Origin: Deltaproteobacteria bacterium
GTDB taxonomy: Bacteria > Desulfobacterota > Syntrophorhabdia > Syntrophorhabdales > Syntrophorhabdaceae
Direction: 5' to 3'
Length of the DNA: 20,354 nucleotides
Assembly: GCA_003506795.1 (NCBI GenBank)
Contig: DNYO01000352.1
Span: forward strand, 1-20,354
Part shown: positions 1 through 6,709 of the stretch, piece by piece
Layout of the letters: the number at the start of each line of letters is the position of its first letter
How positions within the stretch are numbered: the stretch's first letter is position 1
The notes under the pieces: model-generated
What the model was told of the DNA's origin: nothing
The model's input: only the letters and a program-made list of their open reading frames with translations
Databases searched by the model: none
Translations under genes and position numbers: made by a program

Positions 1-668
1 CCTGCCACGACAAGGGGAAAGAACTGCACGAATTCCATATCGAGAAGTGAAAGGCCGGCCATGGCGGCAAGGCGATAGCCCTGTCCCATGATGCCCTTCT
101 GATTGTCGTTTCTGAGATAGATCGCGCCGGCCCCGCCGGTGGCGAGGACCACGGCATCCGCGCCGTATATGACGCGGCGGCCTGCCTCATCTATCCCTTC
201 GATGCCCGTTGCGGCCCCGTCCTCTTTCATAATCCCGGTTACGTAGAAATTGCGTACAACATGGATATTCGGACGCGACTGCAGCGCCGCGGCCACCTGT
301 TTCACCATTGTAACACCGGAGACTACCCGGGGGTTCGGCGACGTGACCTGGTAGAGATTTCCCGCAGGATTTATTGGAACCCCGAGGGCCTTCAGTCTGG
401 CGACGGCTTCGGGGCTCTTTTCAGCCACGATCTCGACCTTGAACTGCCTGTTAAGGAAGCGGCCGATCTCCATCGTTTCCCGGATATATTCCTCAGCACC
501 GTAGGAAGCGGAGACTCCGGTAAAGACGGCATTCGACATTGCCGTATTCGTTCCAAGCCCTACCGAGCCCCGGTCGATCAGGGCAACCTCTCCGCCTTCA
601 TCCGAGGCTGCAATCGCGGCCATCATCCCCGCTAGTCCCGCTCCAACAACGATAACTCCATGTCCCAT
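1..668 (-). CDS. FAD-dependent oxidoreductase, fumarate reductase/succinate dehydrogenase flavoprotein-like (5' part, cut by left edge)
   Basis: I translated the minus strand from the ATG at 668; about 222 residues are present and the C-terminus lies beyond the window. The protein starts MGHGVIVVGAGLAGMMAA, a dinucleotide-binding G-x-G-x-x-G fold at residues 4-18, followed by the acidic end of the second strand (ALIDRGS). Further on there is a VVLATGGAGAIY segment and then GQGYRLAAMAGLSLLDMEFVQFFP, the stretch typical of FAD_binding_2 enzymes such as FrdA, SdhA and fumarate-reductase-like flavoproteins. These are FAD enzymes that reduce or oxidise C=C bonds. The substrate cannot be told because the catalytic C-terminal part is missing. 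A GAGAGGA ribosome site lies 8 bases before the ATG, and an extended -10 promoter sits just upstream. The family is well supported; the substrate is unknown. Confidence 0.85.
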   Translation of the reverse strand, partial: MGHGVIVVGAGLAGMMAAIAASDEGGEVALIDRGSVGLGTNTAMSNAVFTGVSASYGAEEYIRETMEIGRFLNRQFKVEIVAEKSPEAVARLKALGVPINPAGNLYQVTSPNPRVVSGVTMVKQVAAALQSRPNIHVVRNFYVTGIMKEDGAATGIEGIDEAGRRVIYGADAVVLATGGAGAIYLRNDNQKGIMGQGYRLAAMAGLSLLDMEFVQFFPLVVA

Positions 669-700
669 AGTGGTATCCTCTCGTTTCCTGTGAATGCGGC

Positions 701-729
701 ATTATAGCACATCGGGGACCGGCCCCGAA
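701..729 (-). promoter_or_regulatory. Extended -10 promoter for the flavoprotein gene, with a palindrome in its upstream half
   Basis: On the minus strand a consensus TATAAT lies at 706-701, preceded by TG at the right spot for an extended -10 (TGCTATAAT). The -35 region is poor (TTCGGG-like at about 729-724), as is common with extended -10 promoters. A perfect 6-bp inverted repeat, TCGGGG/CCCCGA with a 5-base centre (712-728), covers the spacer and the -35 region and could be an operator. Predicted transcription would start about 26 bases before the ATG at 668. Confidence 0.45.
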
Positions 730-819
730 ATACCGGGGGCCATAGTTTCGTTAAAAGATTTCCCTATTCAACCGGCAGGTGAAGAAGACGGGGCGCCTGA
801 AGCTACGGGGCGTATCGAC

Positions 820-1347
820 TCAGCTCTGGCCCCGGTAAATTGCCTTGAACTCCTCCACGAGCAGGACATTGAGAAGATCCCGCATGTGTGGAGGCGGCTG
901 GCCGAACCAGTAAAACTTGCCGTCCACGGCCAGTATGCTGAAGACACGCTTTTTCACAGGATCGTAGAGAACGATGATCTGGCTCGCATCACACAGGTGG
1001 GGCTTACAGCACACGATAAGGACAAACTGTTCCCTGAAGACCCGGATCATCCGGTTCTTACCCACGGCCGTGCCGGAAAGTGATTTTACCCAGTCTTCAA
1101 ATTTTCCCTCCTGGATCATCGCCCCGTAGGATTTTTGGAAATCATCCAGCGTGAGCGTCTCCCAGGGATACACCTCATATTTCTTGTACTGGTCGGGAAA
1201 AGAAACATATTCGATCACGATCTGGGACTTGCCGCTCCCCGGCTTCGGGACGGCCGATTTTCTTTGTGACTGTGCCTGAAGGTCGACATCAGCGAAAAGG
1301 AATACCAACGCCGCTGCCATCGCTAATGCAAACACGATCTTTCTCAT
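820..1347 (-). CDS. Small exported protein of unknown function
   Basis: I do not recognise a family for this 175-residue protein. It begins with a clear Sec signal peptide: basic start (MRK), hydrophobic stretch FALAMAAALVFLF, and a likely cleavage after about residue 26 near LQAQ. The mature part is rich in lysine, aromatic residues and acidic residues, has two cysteines close together (CCKPHLC), and has no further membrane segment. This suggests a periplasmic or lipid-free envelope protein. Two ATGs stand side by side (1350 and 1347). The AAGGAG site is only 2 bases from the first but 5 from the second, so 1347 is preferred. It follows the YgjP-like gene by 50 bases and may be the last gene of the 3538-820 unit. 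No function is proposed. Confidence 0.7.
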   Translation of the reverse strand: MRKIVFALAMAAALVFLFADVDLQAQSQRKSAVPKPGSGKSQIVIEYVSFPDQYKKYEVYPWETLTLDDFQKSYGAMIQEGKFEDWVKSLSGTAVGKNRMIRVFREQFVLIVCCKPHLCDASQIIVLYDPVKKRVFSILAVDGKFYWFGQPPPHMRDLLNVLLVEEFKAIYRGQS

Positions 1348-1397
1348 CATCTCTCCTTATCAGACCATCCGTATACTCTTCGGGGTGGAGATAAACC

Positions 1398-2111
1398 TCA
1401 TATGTCCAGCAAATACCCTCTGGCCGTGAGCCACTGTTTGCGCCGTTTGTAATCGGGCATCACTTTTTCGATGTATTCCCAAAACTTTTTTGAATGGTTC
1501 TTGACTTTGATGTGGGCAAGTTCATGGACCACAATATAGTCGATAACGTCGTAAGACGCCATGACAAGCCGGTAGCTGAAGGACAGCCTGTCATCGGACG
1601 AACACGAACCATAGCGGGTCCGGGCGCTTGTAATCCGTATCCCCTTATATGACAGGTTCAACCGTCGGCCGTAAAAACTGACACGTTCGGCGAATATCTC
1701 GCGCGCCCTCGTCCTGTACCAATTTCGGAACATCTCTCTGCCATCGGCGTTGTGATCGCTGCACATCTGAAATATGCCCCGGGAAAGGGTGAGCCTGGCC
1801 GAACCGCCCTCGATCACCTCCAGCGGGTATTCTTCCCCGAGGTAGAGAAATCTCTCCCCTGTGACGTAGCGCTTCGGCCCGCCCGCCTTGCCGATCGTCT
1901 CCTGGTATTCCTTGATTTTTCTTGCTATCCAGGACACCTTCGATGTGAAAAACCTCTGGATCTCTTCCTTCGGTGTTCGTTCAGGAACGAGGATAACAAC
2001 CGTCCCGTTGCGTTCGACCTTCAGAGTCATCGTTCGTTTGCGGTTTTTGCTGCGGACGATCTGGTAGTTCAGAAAATCTGCATCATTGAAGAGAGAAGTT
2101 TGTCCTTCCAC
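1398..2111 (-). CDS. YgjP-type zinc metallopeptidase-like protein (DUF45/WLM, SprT-like fold)
   Basis: This 237-residue protein has the full signature of the YgjP/DUF45 family. There is an N-terminal beta-rich part (SKNRKRTMTLKVERNG), the RYGSCSSDDRLSFSYRLVMA block around residues 165-186, and a gluzincin motif HELAH at 196-200. A third ligand, His206, lies in NHSKKFW. The two histidines plus His206 should bind zinc, with Glu197 as the catalytic base. Family members are presumed cytosolic metallopeptidases; the in vivo substrate is generally unknown. Length fits the family. The gene lies 44 bases downstream of the beta-CASP nuclease gene in the same direction and is probably co-transcribed with it. 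There is no sign of truncation. Confidence 0.88.
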   Translation of the reverse strand: MEGQTSLFNDADFLNYQIVRSKNRKRTMTLKVERNGTVVILVPERTPKEEIQRFFTSKVSWIARKIKEYQETIGKAGGPKRYVTGERFLYLGEEYPLEVIEGGSARLTLSRGIFQMCSDHNADGREMFRNWYRTRAREIFAERVSFYGRRLNLSYKGIRITSARTRYGSCSSDDRLSFSYRLVMASYDVIDYIVVHELAHIKVKNHSKKFWEYIEKVMPDYKRRKQWLTARGYLLDI

Positions 2112-2129
2112 GTTCCCTCTGAGATTCCA

Positions 2130-2150
2130 CCGGGGCTTAAGGAAGCCCGG
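2130..2150 (-). other. Intergenic hairpin between the nuclease and YgjP-like genes
   Basis: The 44-base gap contains an inverted repeat whose core is GGGCTT/AAGCCC with a 4-base loop, extended by two more G-C pairs past a single bulged C. No run of T follows on either strand, so this is not a standard intrinsic terminator. It may act as an RNA processing or stability element between two co-transcribed genes. Confidence 0.35.
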
Positions 2151-2155
2151 AGCTG

Positions 2156-3538
2156 TTAGATATCCAGTTCCTCTCCAAGATGGGGCACATACGTCGTCAG
2201 GCCCAGTTTTTCCCTGACGGTCTTCTCAAACTCAAGGGCAACAGATTCTTCACCGTGCACGATGAAAACCCTGGGATTGTTCGTGAAGGTACTGAGCCAT
2301 TCGATGAGTTCTCCCTGGTCGGCATGCGCCGAAAACCCGCCGATGGTATAGACTTTCGCCCGTATGGCCATTTCCTCGCCGAGGATATACGCCCTCTTCG
2401 CCCCGTCGACGATATAACGGCCGAGAGTCCCGGGCACCTGGAAACCCGTGAAAATGACGCTGCACTCGGACCTCCAGATATTATGTTTGAAATGGTGCCG
2501 TATCCTGCCGCCCTCGCACATGCCGCTGCCTGCGATAATGATCGCCCCGGATTTGATCCTGTTGATCTTCTGAGATTCCTCTATGGTAGTCGTGAAGTGG
2601 ACCCTCATGCCTCCGGAGCTTTTGATATGGAAGTTATTTGACGCCTCGGCGTCGAAAAACTCGGGGTGTGCCATATAGATTTTGGTCGCTTTATCGGCAA
2701 GGGGACTGTCGACGTAAACATCGAGGTCCTTGAGGCGCCCTTCCTTGACAAGTCTGTCGAGAATATAGAGAACGTCCTGGGTCCTGCCTACGGCAAATGA
2801 GGGCAAAAGCACATTCCCGCCCCGCTTGAAAGTGTCCTTGACAACCTTTTCCAATTCAGCGATGCTCGCATCCAGATCCTTATGGAAACGGTTTCCGTAG
2901 GTGGACTCAACGACAACGTAGTCTGCTTCGGTAACATGCTGAGGGTCCCGGATGATCGGGTTGCCGTTCTTGCCTATATCACCCGAAAAGACTATCTTCT
3001 TGTCCCTCCCGTCATCGCGGAACCATAGCTCCAGCGTCGCCGATCCCAGAATATGACCGGCGTCTATGAAACGGTACCTGATCCCCCCGGAAAGCTCCCT
3101 GGCGTCATCATAGTCCTTCTTGTCAAAATAAGGAAGGCAGGCCTTGGCTTCCTCGGAATTGTACAACGGCTCGAAAACCTGGTCTCTACCTGCCCTCAGG
3201 GCCTTTTTCGTCTGCCACTCGGCGTCCTTTTCCTGGATGTGCGCCGAATCGAGAAGGATGATCTCGGCAAGCTCCGCCGTGGCGGATGTGGTCAGGATCC
3301 GTCCCGTAAAGCCATCGGCCACCATTTTAGGTATCAACCCCGAATGGTCGAGGTGCGCATGGGTGAGAAGCAGGGTCTCTATCTGATCGGGCTGGAATTT
3401 GAAGGGTTCCCGGTTGAGGACATCGGAATTCCTGCCCTGATTCATGCCGCAGTCCACAAGGACCTGGGTTCCATCCGTCAATAGATGGTAGCACGAGCCG
3501 GTAACCTTCCTTGCAGCACCCAGAAATCTGATCTTCAT
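2156..3538 (-). CDS. Metallo-beta-lactamase-fold RNA nuclease with beta-CASP and RMMBL domains
   Basis: This is a 460-residue protein of the CPSF73/RNase J superfamily, of the standalone bacterial type. The metal-binding motif THAHLDHSG gives His60, His62, Asp64 and His65. His161 (DAGHILGS) and Asp186 (SGDIG) complete the two-zinc site. The beta-CASP domain follows, opening at VVESTYGNRFH, and the C-terminal RMMBL motif is IGGFSAHADQGELIEW. Members cleave RNA as endo- or exonucleases; the exact substrate is not readable from sequence. There is no N-terminal KH domain of the archaeal type. The start at 3538 follows GGGGTGA, a modest ribosome site. A good sigma-70 promoter lies in the 96-base gap upstream, so this gene starts a transcription unit separate from the aromatic operon before it. 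Confidence 0.9.
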   Translation of the reverse strand: MKIRFLGAARKVTGSCYHLLTDGTQVLVDCGMNQGRNSDVLNREPFKFQPDQIETLLLTHAHLDHSGLIPKMVADGFTGRILTTSATAELAEIILLDSAHIQEKDAEWQTKKALRAGRDQVFEPLYNSEEAKACLPYFDKKDYDDARELSGGIRYRFIDAGHILGSATLELWFRDDGRDKKIVFSGDIGKNGNPIIRDPQHVTEADYVVVESTYGNRFHKDLDASIAELEKVVKDTFKRGGNVLLPSFAVGRTQDVLYILDRLVKEGRLKDLDVYVDSPLADKATKIYMAHPEFFDAEASNNFHIKSSGGMRVHFTTTIEESQKINRIKSGAIIIAGSGMCEGGRIRHHFKHNIWRSECSVIFTGFQVPGTLGRYIVDGAKRAYILGEEMAIRAKVYTIGGFSAHADQGELIEWLSTFTNNPRVFIVHGEESVALEFEKTVREKLGLTTYVPHLGEELDI

Positions 3539-3601
3539 TCATCACCCCGTACAGGAAACTTAAGGAACAGGTTCAATTTTTTTGCAGGCTGAAACCAATT
3601 G

Positions 3602-3630
3602 ATTATACACAGGGGGTCCCATTTTTACAA
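3602..3630 (-). promoter_or_regulatory. Sigma-70-type promoter for the beta-CASP nuclease unit
   Basis: On the minus strand a TTGTAA -35 (3630-3625) is separated by exactly 17 bases from a consensus TATAAT -10 (3607-3602). The start would fall near 3595, leaving a leader of about 57 bases. It lies immediately after the ubiX-like stop codon, so it marks the boundary between the aromatic operon and the downstream genes. No strong terminator is visible between the two, so read-through is possible. Confidence 0.6.
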
Positions 3631-3634
3631 GGGA

Positions 3635-4249
3635 TTAAAGAATGGCTGCGGCGGCTCGAACGTTATCGTCCCTTTTCTTCTCTTCGGTCTTAATCCCCTG
3701 CCACCTCTTGAACAATGAGTGGTCGATGTCCATGAGGTCCAGCATCTTCCCTACGGCATGGTCTACGAGGTCTTCGATGGTGCGGGGATGGAAATAAAAG
3801 GCAGGTATCGGCGGCAGGATGATCCCGCCAAGGTCCGCCACCCTGGCCATCAGTTCGAGATGTCCCTTGTGAAGGGGGGTCTCCCGCACCGCGAGGACAA
3901 GCCTTCTGCGCTCCTTGAGCACCACGTCCGCCGCCCTGATCACAAGATTGTCGTTGTACGAATTGGCTATGGCGGACAGGGTCTTGATCGTGCAGGGGGC
4001 TATGACCATCCCGTCGGTCCTGAAAGAGCCGCTCGACACCGATGCCGCAAGATTGTTCACGTCATGGACTCTTGAGGCAAGCTTCTGAACGTCCTCTACA
4101 CTGCGGTCGGTCTCGCATCTTATGTTCGCTTTCGCCTGCCCGGACATAATGAGATGGCTCTCAACGTTAAAATCCTTAAGGACCTCGAGAAGCCTTATAC
4201 CATAGATGACACCCGTAGCCCCGGTAATTGCCACGATGATCCTCTTCAT
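3635..4249 (-). CDS. ubiX: UbiX-family flavin prenyltransferase (makes prenyl-FMN for the UbiD enzyme)
   Basis: UbiX joins dimethylallyl phosphate to FMN to give prenylated FMN, the cofactor of UbiD-type decarboxylases. The 204-residue product starts MKRIIVAITGATGVIYG, the family's N-terminal FMN-binding loop. It continues with SSGSF around 72-76, APCTIKTLSAIA, NLVIRAADVVLKERRRLVLAVRETP and a PAFYFHP segment. These are all standard UbiX blocks, and the length is normal apart from a lysine-rich C-terminal tail of about 20 residues. The start at 4249 is chosen because AGGAGG lies 9 bases upstream and homology begins there. An in-frame ATG at 4279, overlapping the preceding stop as ATGA, would add ten unlike residues. 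It is the last gene of the aromatic operon. The UbiD partner is the first gene, over 11 kb away. Confidence 0.92.
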   Translation of the reverse strand: MKRIIVAITGATGVIYGIRLLEVLKDFNVESHLIMSGQAKANIRCETDRSVEDVQKLASRVHDVNNLAASVSSGSFRTDGMVIAPCTIKTLSAIANSYNDNLVIRAADVVLKERRRLVLAVRETPLHKGHLELMARVADLGGIILPPIPAFYFHPRTIEDLVDHAVGKMLDLMDIDHSLFKRWQGIKTEEKKRDDNVRAAAAIL

Positions 4250-4258
4250 TTTTTCGCG

Positions 4259-4264
4259 CCTCCT
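4259..4264 (-). promoter_or_regulatory. Ribosome binding site deciding the ubiX start
   Basis: A perfect AGGAGG stands 9 bases before the ATG at 4249. The alternative ATG at 4279 has only a weak AGGACGG-like site. This supports the shorter form, which also begins where the conserved UbiX sequence begins. Confidence 0.6.
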
Positions 4265-4275
4265 CCCTGTCCCTC

Positions 4276-5529
4276 TCATGTCTGCCGTCCTGTTTCAGAC
4301 CGCCGCGGCCCTGTCTGCCGCCCGGTCCTGACCATTCCATCGATGATATCCACGGCGCGACGCGCAAAGGCCGGATCACTTATGTGAACGTTCATCTCTT
4401 CGAGGGTGATGACGTCCCTGAGGAGCCTCTTCAATTCGTGAGTAAAGATCCTGTCCACCTCAGGATCGTACAGTTCCCCTCCGGGCATGTCCGCCTCCGA
4501 GAAACCGCCGGAAGGTATGAGCACGCAGGCAGGCCCCCCGGATTCATTCAATCTCTCCGCGATGACACGTGCAAAAGCGATCATCTCTTCACGTTCCATA
4601 CGGACGCAGAACCTGTCGTCATGATCATGGCGCCTTCTGTCTTTGAGCGTCTCAGGCATGGGGTAAAAAGGACTGAAGACCGCATTGTCAAGACCGCCCG
4701 GTGCCAGAAGAAGCGGCACGCCCGCCTCGCCTGCCGCCCGGAACCTCTTTTGACCGATCCCTCTGCAATAGCCGCCGAACATCTCGTCAGCCAGCTCGTG
4801 GGGTGTGAGATCGAGCACTCCATCTATCAGGCCTTCACCCACCATTTCCTCCATGGCCATTCCACCCACACCATTCGCATGGAAACCGATCATCTCATAG
4901 CCCCTCCCTTCGAGAAGAGGTTCCACATTCATGGCACAGCGCGAGTTTATCCCATAGGCCGTCACGGCAACGATCGGCGCCGGGTTTTCCATGGCTCCAG
5001 TCCCCAACATGCCGCATATCGCGCCGGCGGCCTGCTCAAGGATGCGGCGTATAAAACGGTTTGACCCCAGAAGGTCGGCGACACTGTGGAACATGACAAT
5101 GTCTTTTGTCCCCACATATTCCCTCACATCCCGCGAGGCCACGGTGGAGACTATCACCTTCGGCACGCCGAATGGCAATGAACGCATAACAGCAGCGGCA
5201 ATGGCGGTGCCTGTGCCTCCTCCCAGACCGAAGATACCGTCTACCCTTCCTTCCTCGAGGAGTCTGCGGGCAATGGCAATACCGCCCTTTTGCATGGCCT
5301 CCACCGCTTCAGAGCGGCAAAGCGCGGCAAATGCCCCTCCCGACGTGCCTAAGCCCGCCGCCCCAAGGACGTCTGCGGCGGGAATATCGGCCTCAGTCAG
5401 CGGTCCCCCCAGCGTTCCCACATCCATGACAAGAGTGCCTACCCCGGAAGACCTGACGCAGTCCCTCACGTAACCCGCCTCTTTTCCTTTCGTGTCCAGT
5501 GTGGCCATTATGAGCAGGGTCCTCTCCAA
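4276..5529 (-). CDS. Tm-1-like ATP-binding protein, UPF0261 family (copy 1, distal)
   Basis: This 417-residue protein belongs to the UPF0261/Tm-1-like family: a nucleotide-binding N-terminal domain followed by a C-terminal domain. Signature segments are ATLDTKGKEAGYVRD near the start, GIFGLGGGTGTAIAAAVMRSLPFGVPKVIVSTVAS around residues 98-133, and a C-terminal SGGFSEADMPGGELYDPEVDRIF and ISDPAFA. Plant Tm-1 binds ATP and a viral replicase; the bacterial role is unknown. It lies 20 bases after the ATP-grasp subunit gene and 26 before ubiX. A related gene of the same length lies at 13041-14294 in the same operon. The last 15 or so residues are a low-complexity tail containing two copies of a 9-bp repeat (CGGCAGACA, at 4320-4312 and 4287-4279). 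Family assignment is firm; function is open. Confidence 0.85.
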   Translation of the reverse strand: MERTLLIMATLDTKGKEAGYVRDCVRSSGVGTLVMDVGTLGGPLTEADIPAADVLGAAGLGTSGGAFAALCRSEAVEAMQKGGIAIARRLLEEGRVDGIFGLGGGTGTAIAAAVMRSLPFGVPKVIVSTVASRDVREYVGTKDIVMFHSVADLLGSNRFIRRILEQAAGAICGMLGTGAMENPAPIVAVTAYGINSRCAMNVEPLLEGRGYEMIGFHANGVGGMAMEEMVGEGLIDGVLDLTPHELADEMFGGYCRGIGQKRFRAAGEAGVPLLLAPGGLDNAVFSPFYPMPETLKDRRRHDHDDRFCVRMEREEMIAFARVIAERLNESGGPACVLIPSGGFSEADMPGGELYDPEVDRIFTHELKRLLRDVITLEEMNVHISDPAFARRAVDIIDGMVRTGRQTGPRRSETGRQT

Positions 5530-5549
5530 CTCCCCTCCCGGGTTCTTTA

Positions 5550-6614
5550 TTATTTCAGCTTGACACCTGTCAGGAGTTGGCCCAGGATCCTTTCCATGGG
5601 GTCCTTCCTCTTTTCCGTCCTGGCCGTCACTTCCTTCTTGCTCCAGACGGATTCGGGCCTCACCTGGAGAATAATGATGTTATTCGGAAACGAAAGATCG
5701 GCGTCGATGCCGAATTCGATATCGTAGGCCTTCCCGTAGTAATCCTCTATCAGTTTCCCAAGACGGCAAAGCTCGCCGACTTCCTCGGTAGAGACGCAAA
5801 GCCTCTGGCGCATCTCACCCGCTACATCCGCTTGGATGATATCACTTCCGTTCTCGCGGTAGACACACTGAACCTCCTTGCTCCCCACCGTCGTCTTCAC
5901 GGGGTCGAAGGTGATCTTGTCCACCAGAAAGGTATCGGGGGTGACAAGACCGCTCACCACAGCCTCACCCAGGCCGTAGCTCGCATCGATGGAGATCTTG
6001 GACGGGTCTCCGTTCAATGGATTTATGGTGAATATGATACCGGAGACTCTGGAATTAACCATCTTCGGGATTCCCACCCCTATGTTAAAAAGAAAGCCCA
6101 TTCCCTTGTTGGCACGGTACATGATCGCTTCCACGTTATAGGCGCTGCTCCAGCATCTTTTCACGTAGTCGATGAGGTCCTTCTCGCCCCGGATATTCAG
6201 GTAGGTCTCCATCTGACCCGGCATCGAGATGGCCCCGCTGCTTCTTACCGCTACGGGTACATCGGCGGTCCCCGACAATTCGCAAAGCCTGCGATAACCG
6301 GACAGTATCTCCTCTTCGATAACGGCCGGTATCGAGGCGGCTTCAATCAGGCCTATGGCGTATTCGCTGGCTTTCTTTGTCGTTTCGTAGGTCACGGGGC
6401 CCAGATCGGCAAGGTATGCCTCGATCTTTCCTTTTATACCCGTATCGGTGATGAACGTGTCATTGGCGTATATACTAATGGAGAAACCGGGGCTTACCCT
6501 TATGCCTGCCTTTATCATCTCTCCCAGGTTGGCATTCTTCTTGCCCACAAAATTGAAGTCCTGACCGTCCGTCTCTTCATACCACAGCGTGTATCTCGTT
6601 TCTTTACCTGGCAT
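5550..6614 (-). CDS. ppsB-like: PEP-synthase-like ATP-binding subunit (phenylphosphate synthase 40-kDa subunit-like)
   Basis: This 354-residue protein is the ATP-grasp N-terminal part of PEP synthase/PPDK as a separate polypeptide. Visible motifs are FVGKKNANLGEM (22-33), VAVRSSGAISMPGQMETYLN (121-140), SGIIFTINPLNGDP (191-204), YGLGEAVVSGLVTPDTF (213-229) and the terminal IEFGID...ILQVRPES block. In phenylphosphate synthase the matching 40-kDa subunit uses MgATP to pyrophosphorylate the histidine of the 70-kDa partner, releasing AMP and phosphate. The next gene upstream in the operon encodes just such a partner. The RSS loop is shorter than in PEP synthase. There is no swivelling or PEP-binding domain in this protein. 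A Shine-Dalgarno AAGGAGGAATAAGG precedes the start. Assignment to a phenol-type kinase rests on layout; the true hydroxyl substrate is unproven. Confidence 0.85.
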   Translation of the reverse strand: MPGKETRYTLWYEETDGQDFNFVGKKNANLGEMIKAGIRVSPGFSISIYANDTFITDTGIKGKIEAYLADLGPVTYETTKKASEYAIGLIEAASIPAVIEEEILSGYRRLCELSGTADVPVAVRSSGAISMPGQMETYLNIRGEKDLIDYVKRCWSSAYNVEAIMYRANKGMGFLFNIGVGIPKMVNSRVSGIIFTINPLNGDPSKISIDASYGLGEAVVSGLVTPDTFLVDKITFDPVKTTVGSKEVQCVYRENGSDIIQADVAGEMRQRLCVSTEEVGELCRLGKLIEDYYGKAYDIEFGIDADLSFPNNIIILQVRPESVWSKKEVTARTEKRKDPMERILGQLLTGVKLK

Positions 6615-6642
6615 CCTTATTCCTCCTTGTCAGACCCCTTCC

Positions 6643-6679
6643 GCGGAGCGGCACACGGGCATGCCTGCGGCCACCCCGC
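6643..6679 (-). other. RNA stem-loop between the two phosphotransferase subunit genes
   Basis: In the 95-base gap the minus-strand transcript can form an uninterrupted 10-bp stem (arms 6679-6670 and 6652-6643) with two G-U wobbles and a 17-base loop. On the plus strand the same two positions are A-C mismatches, so the fold only works in the sense RNA. The loop holds the self-complementary octamer GGCATGCC (6658-6665). No T-run follows, so it is not an intrinsic terminator. It could adjust the ratio of the two subunits by stabilising or processing mRNA. Confidence 0.4.
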
Positions 6680-6709
6680 GTAAAAGGAGAGGAAACAATC
6701 ACAGGCCGG

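Noticed and set aside
712..728. Hairpin TCGGGG/CCCCGA as an intrinsic terminator
   Set aside because: No run of T follows on either strand, so it does not meet the usual form. It is listed as a promoter-linked palindrome instead.
4250..4279. Longer ubiX start at 4279 (ATGA overlap with the preceding stop)
   Set aside because: The ten extra residues, MRGTGRRREK, are unlike UbiX, and the better ribosome site serves the ATG at 4249. It is kept as an alternative.
5577..6683. 368-codon open frame on the plus strand
   Set aside because: It is the shadow of the ATP-grasp subunit gene, which carries clear PEP-synthase motifs on the minus strand.
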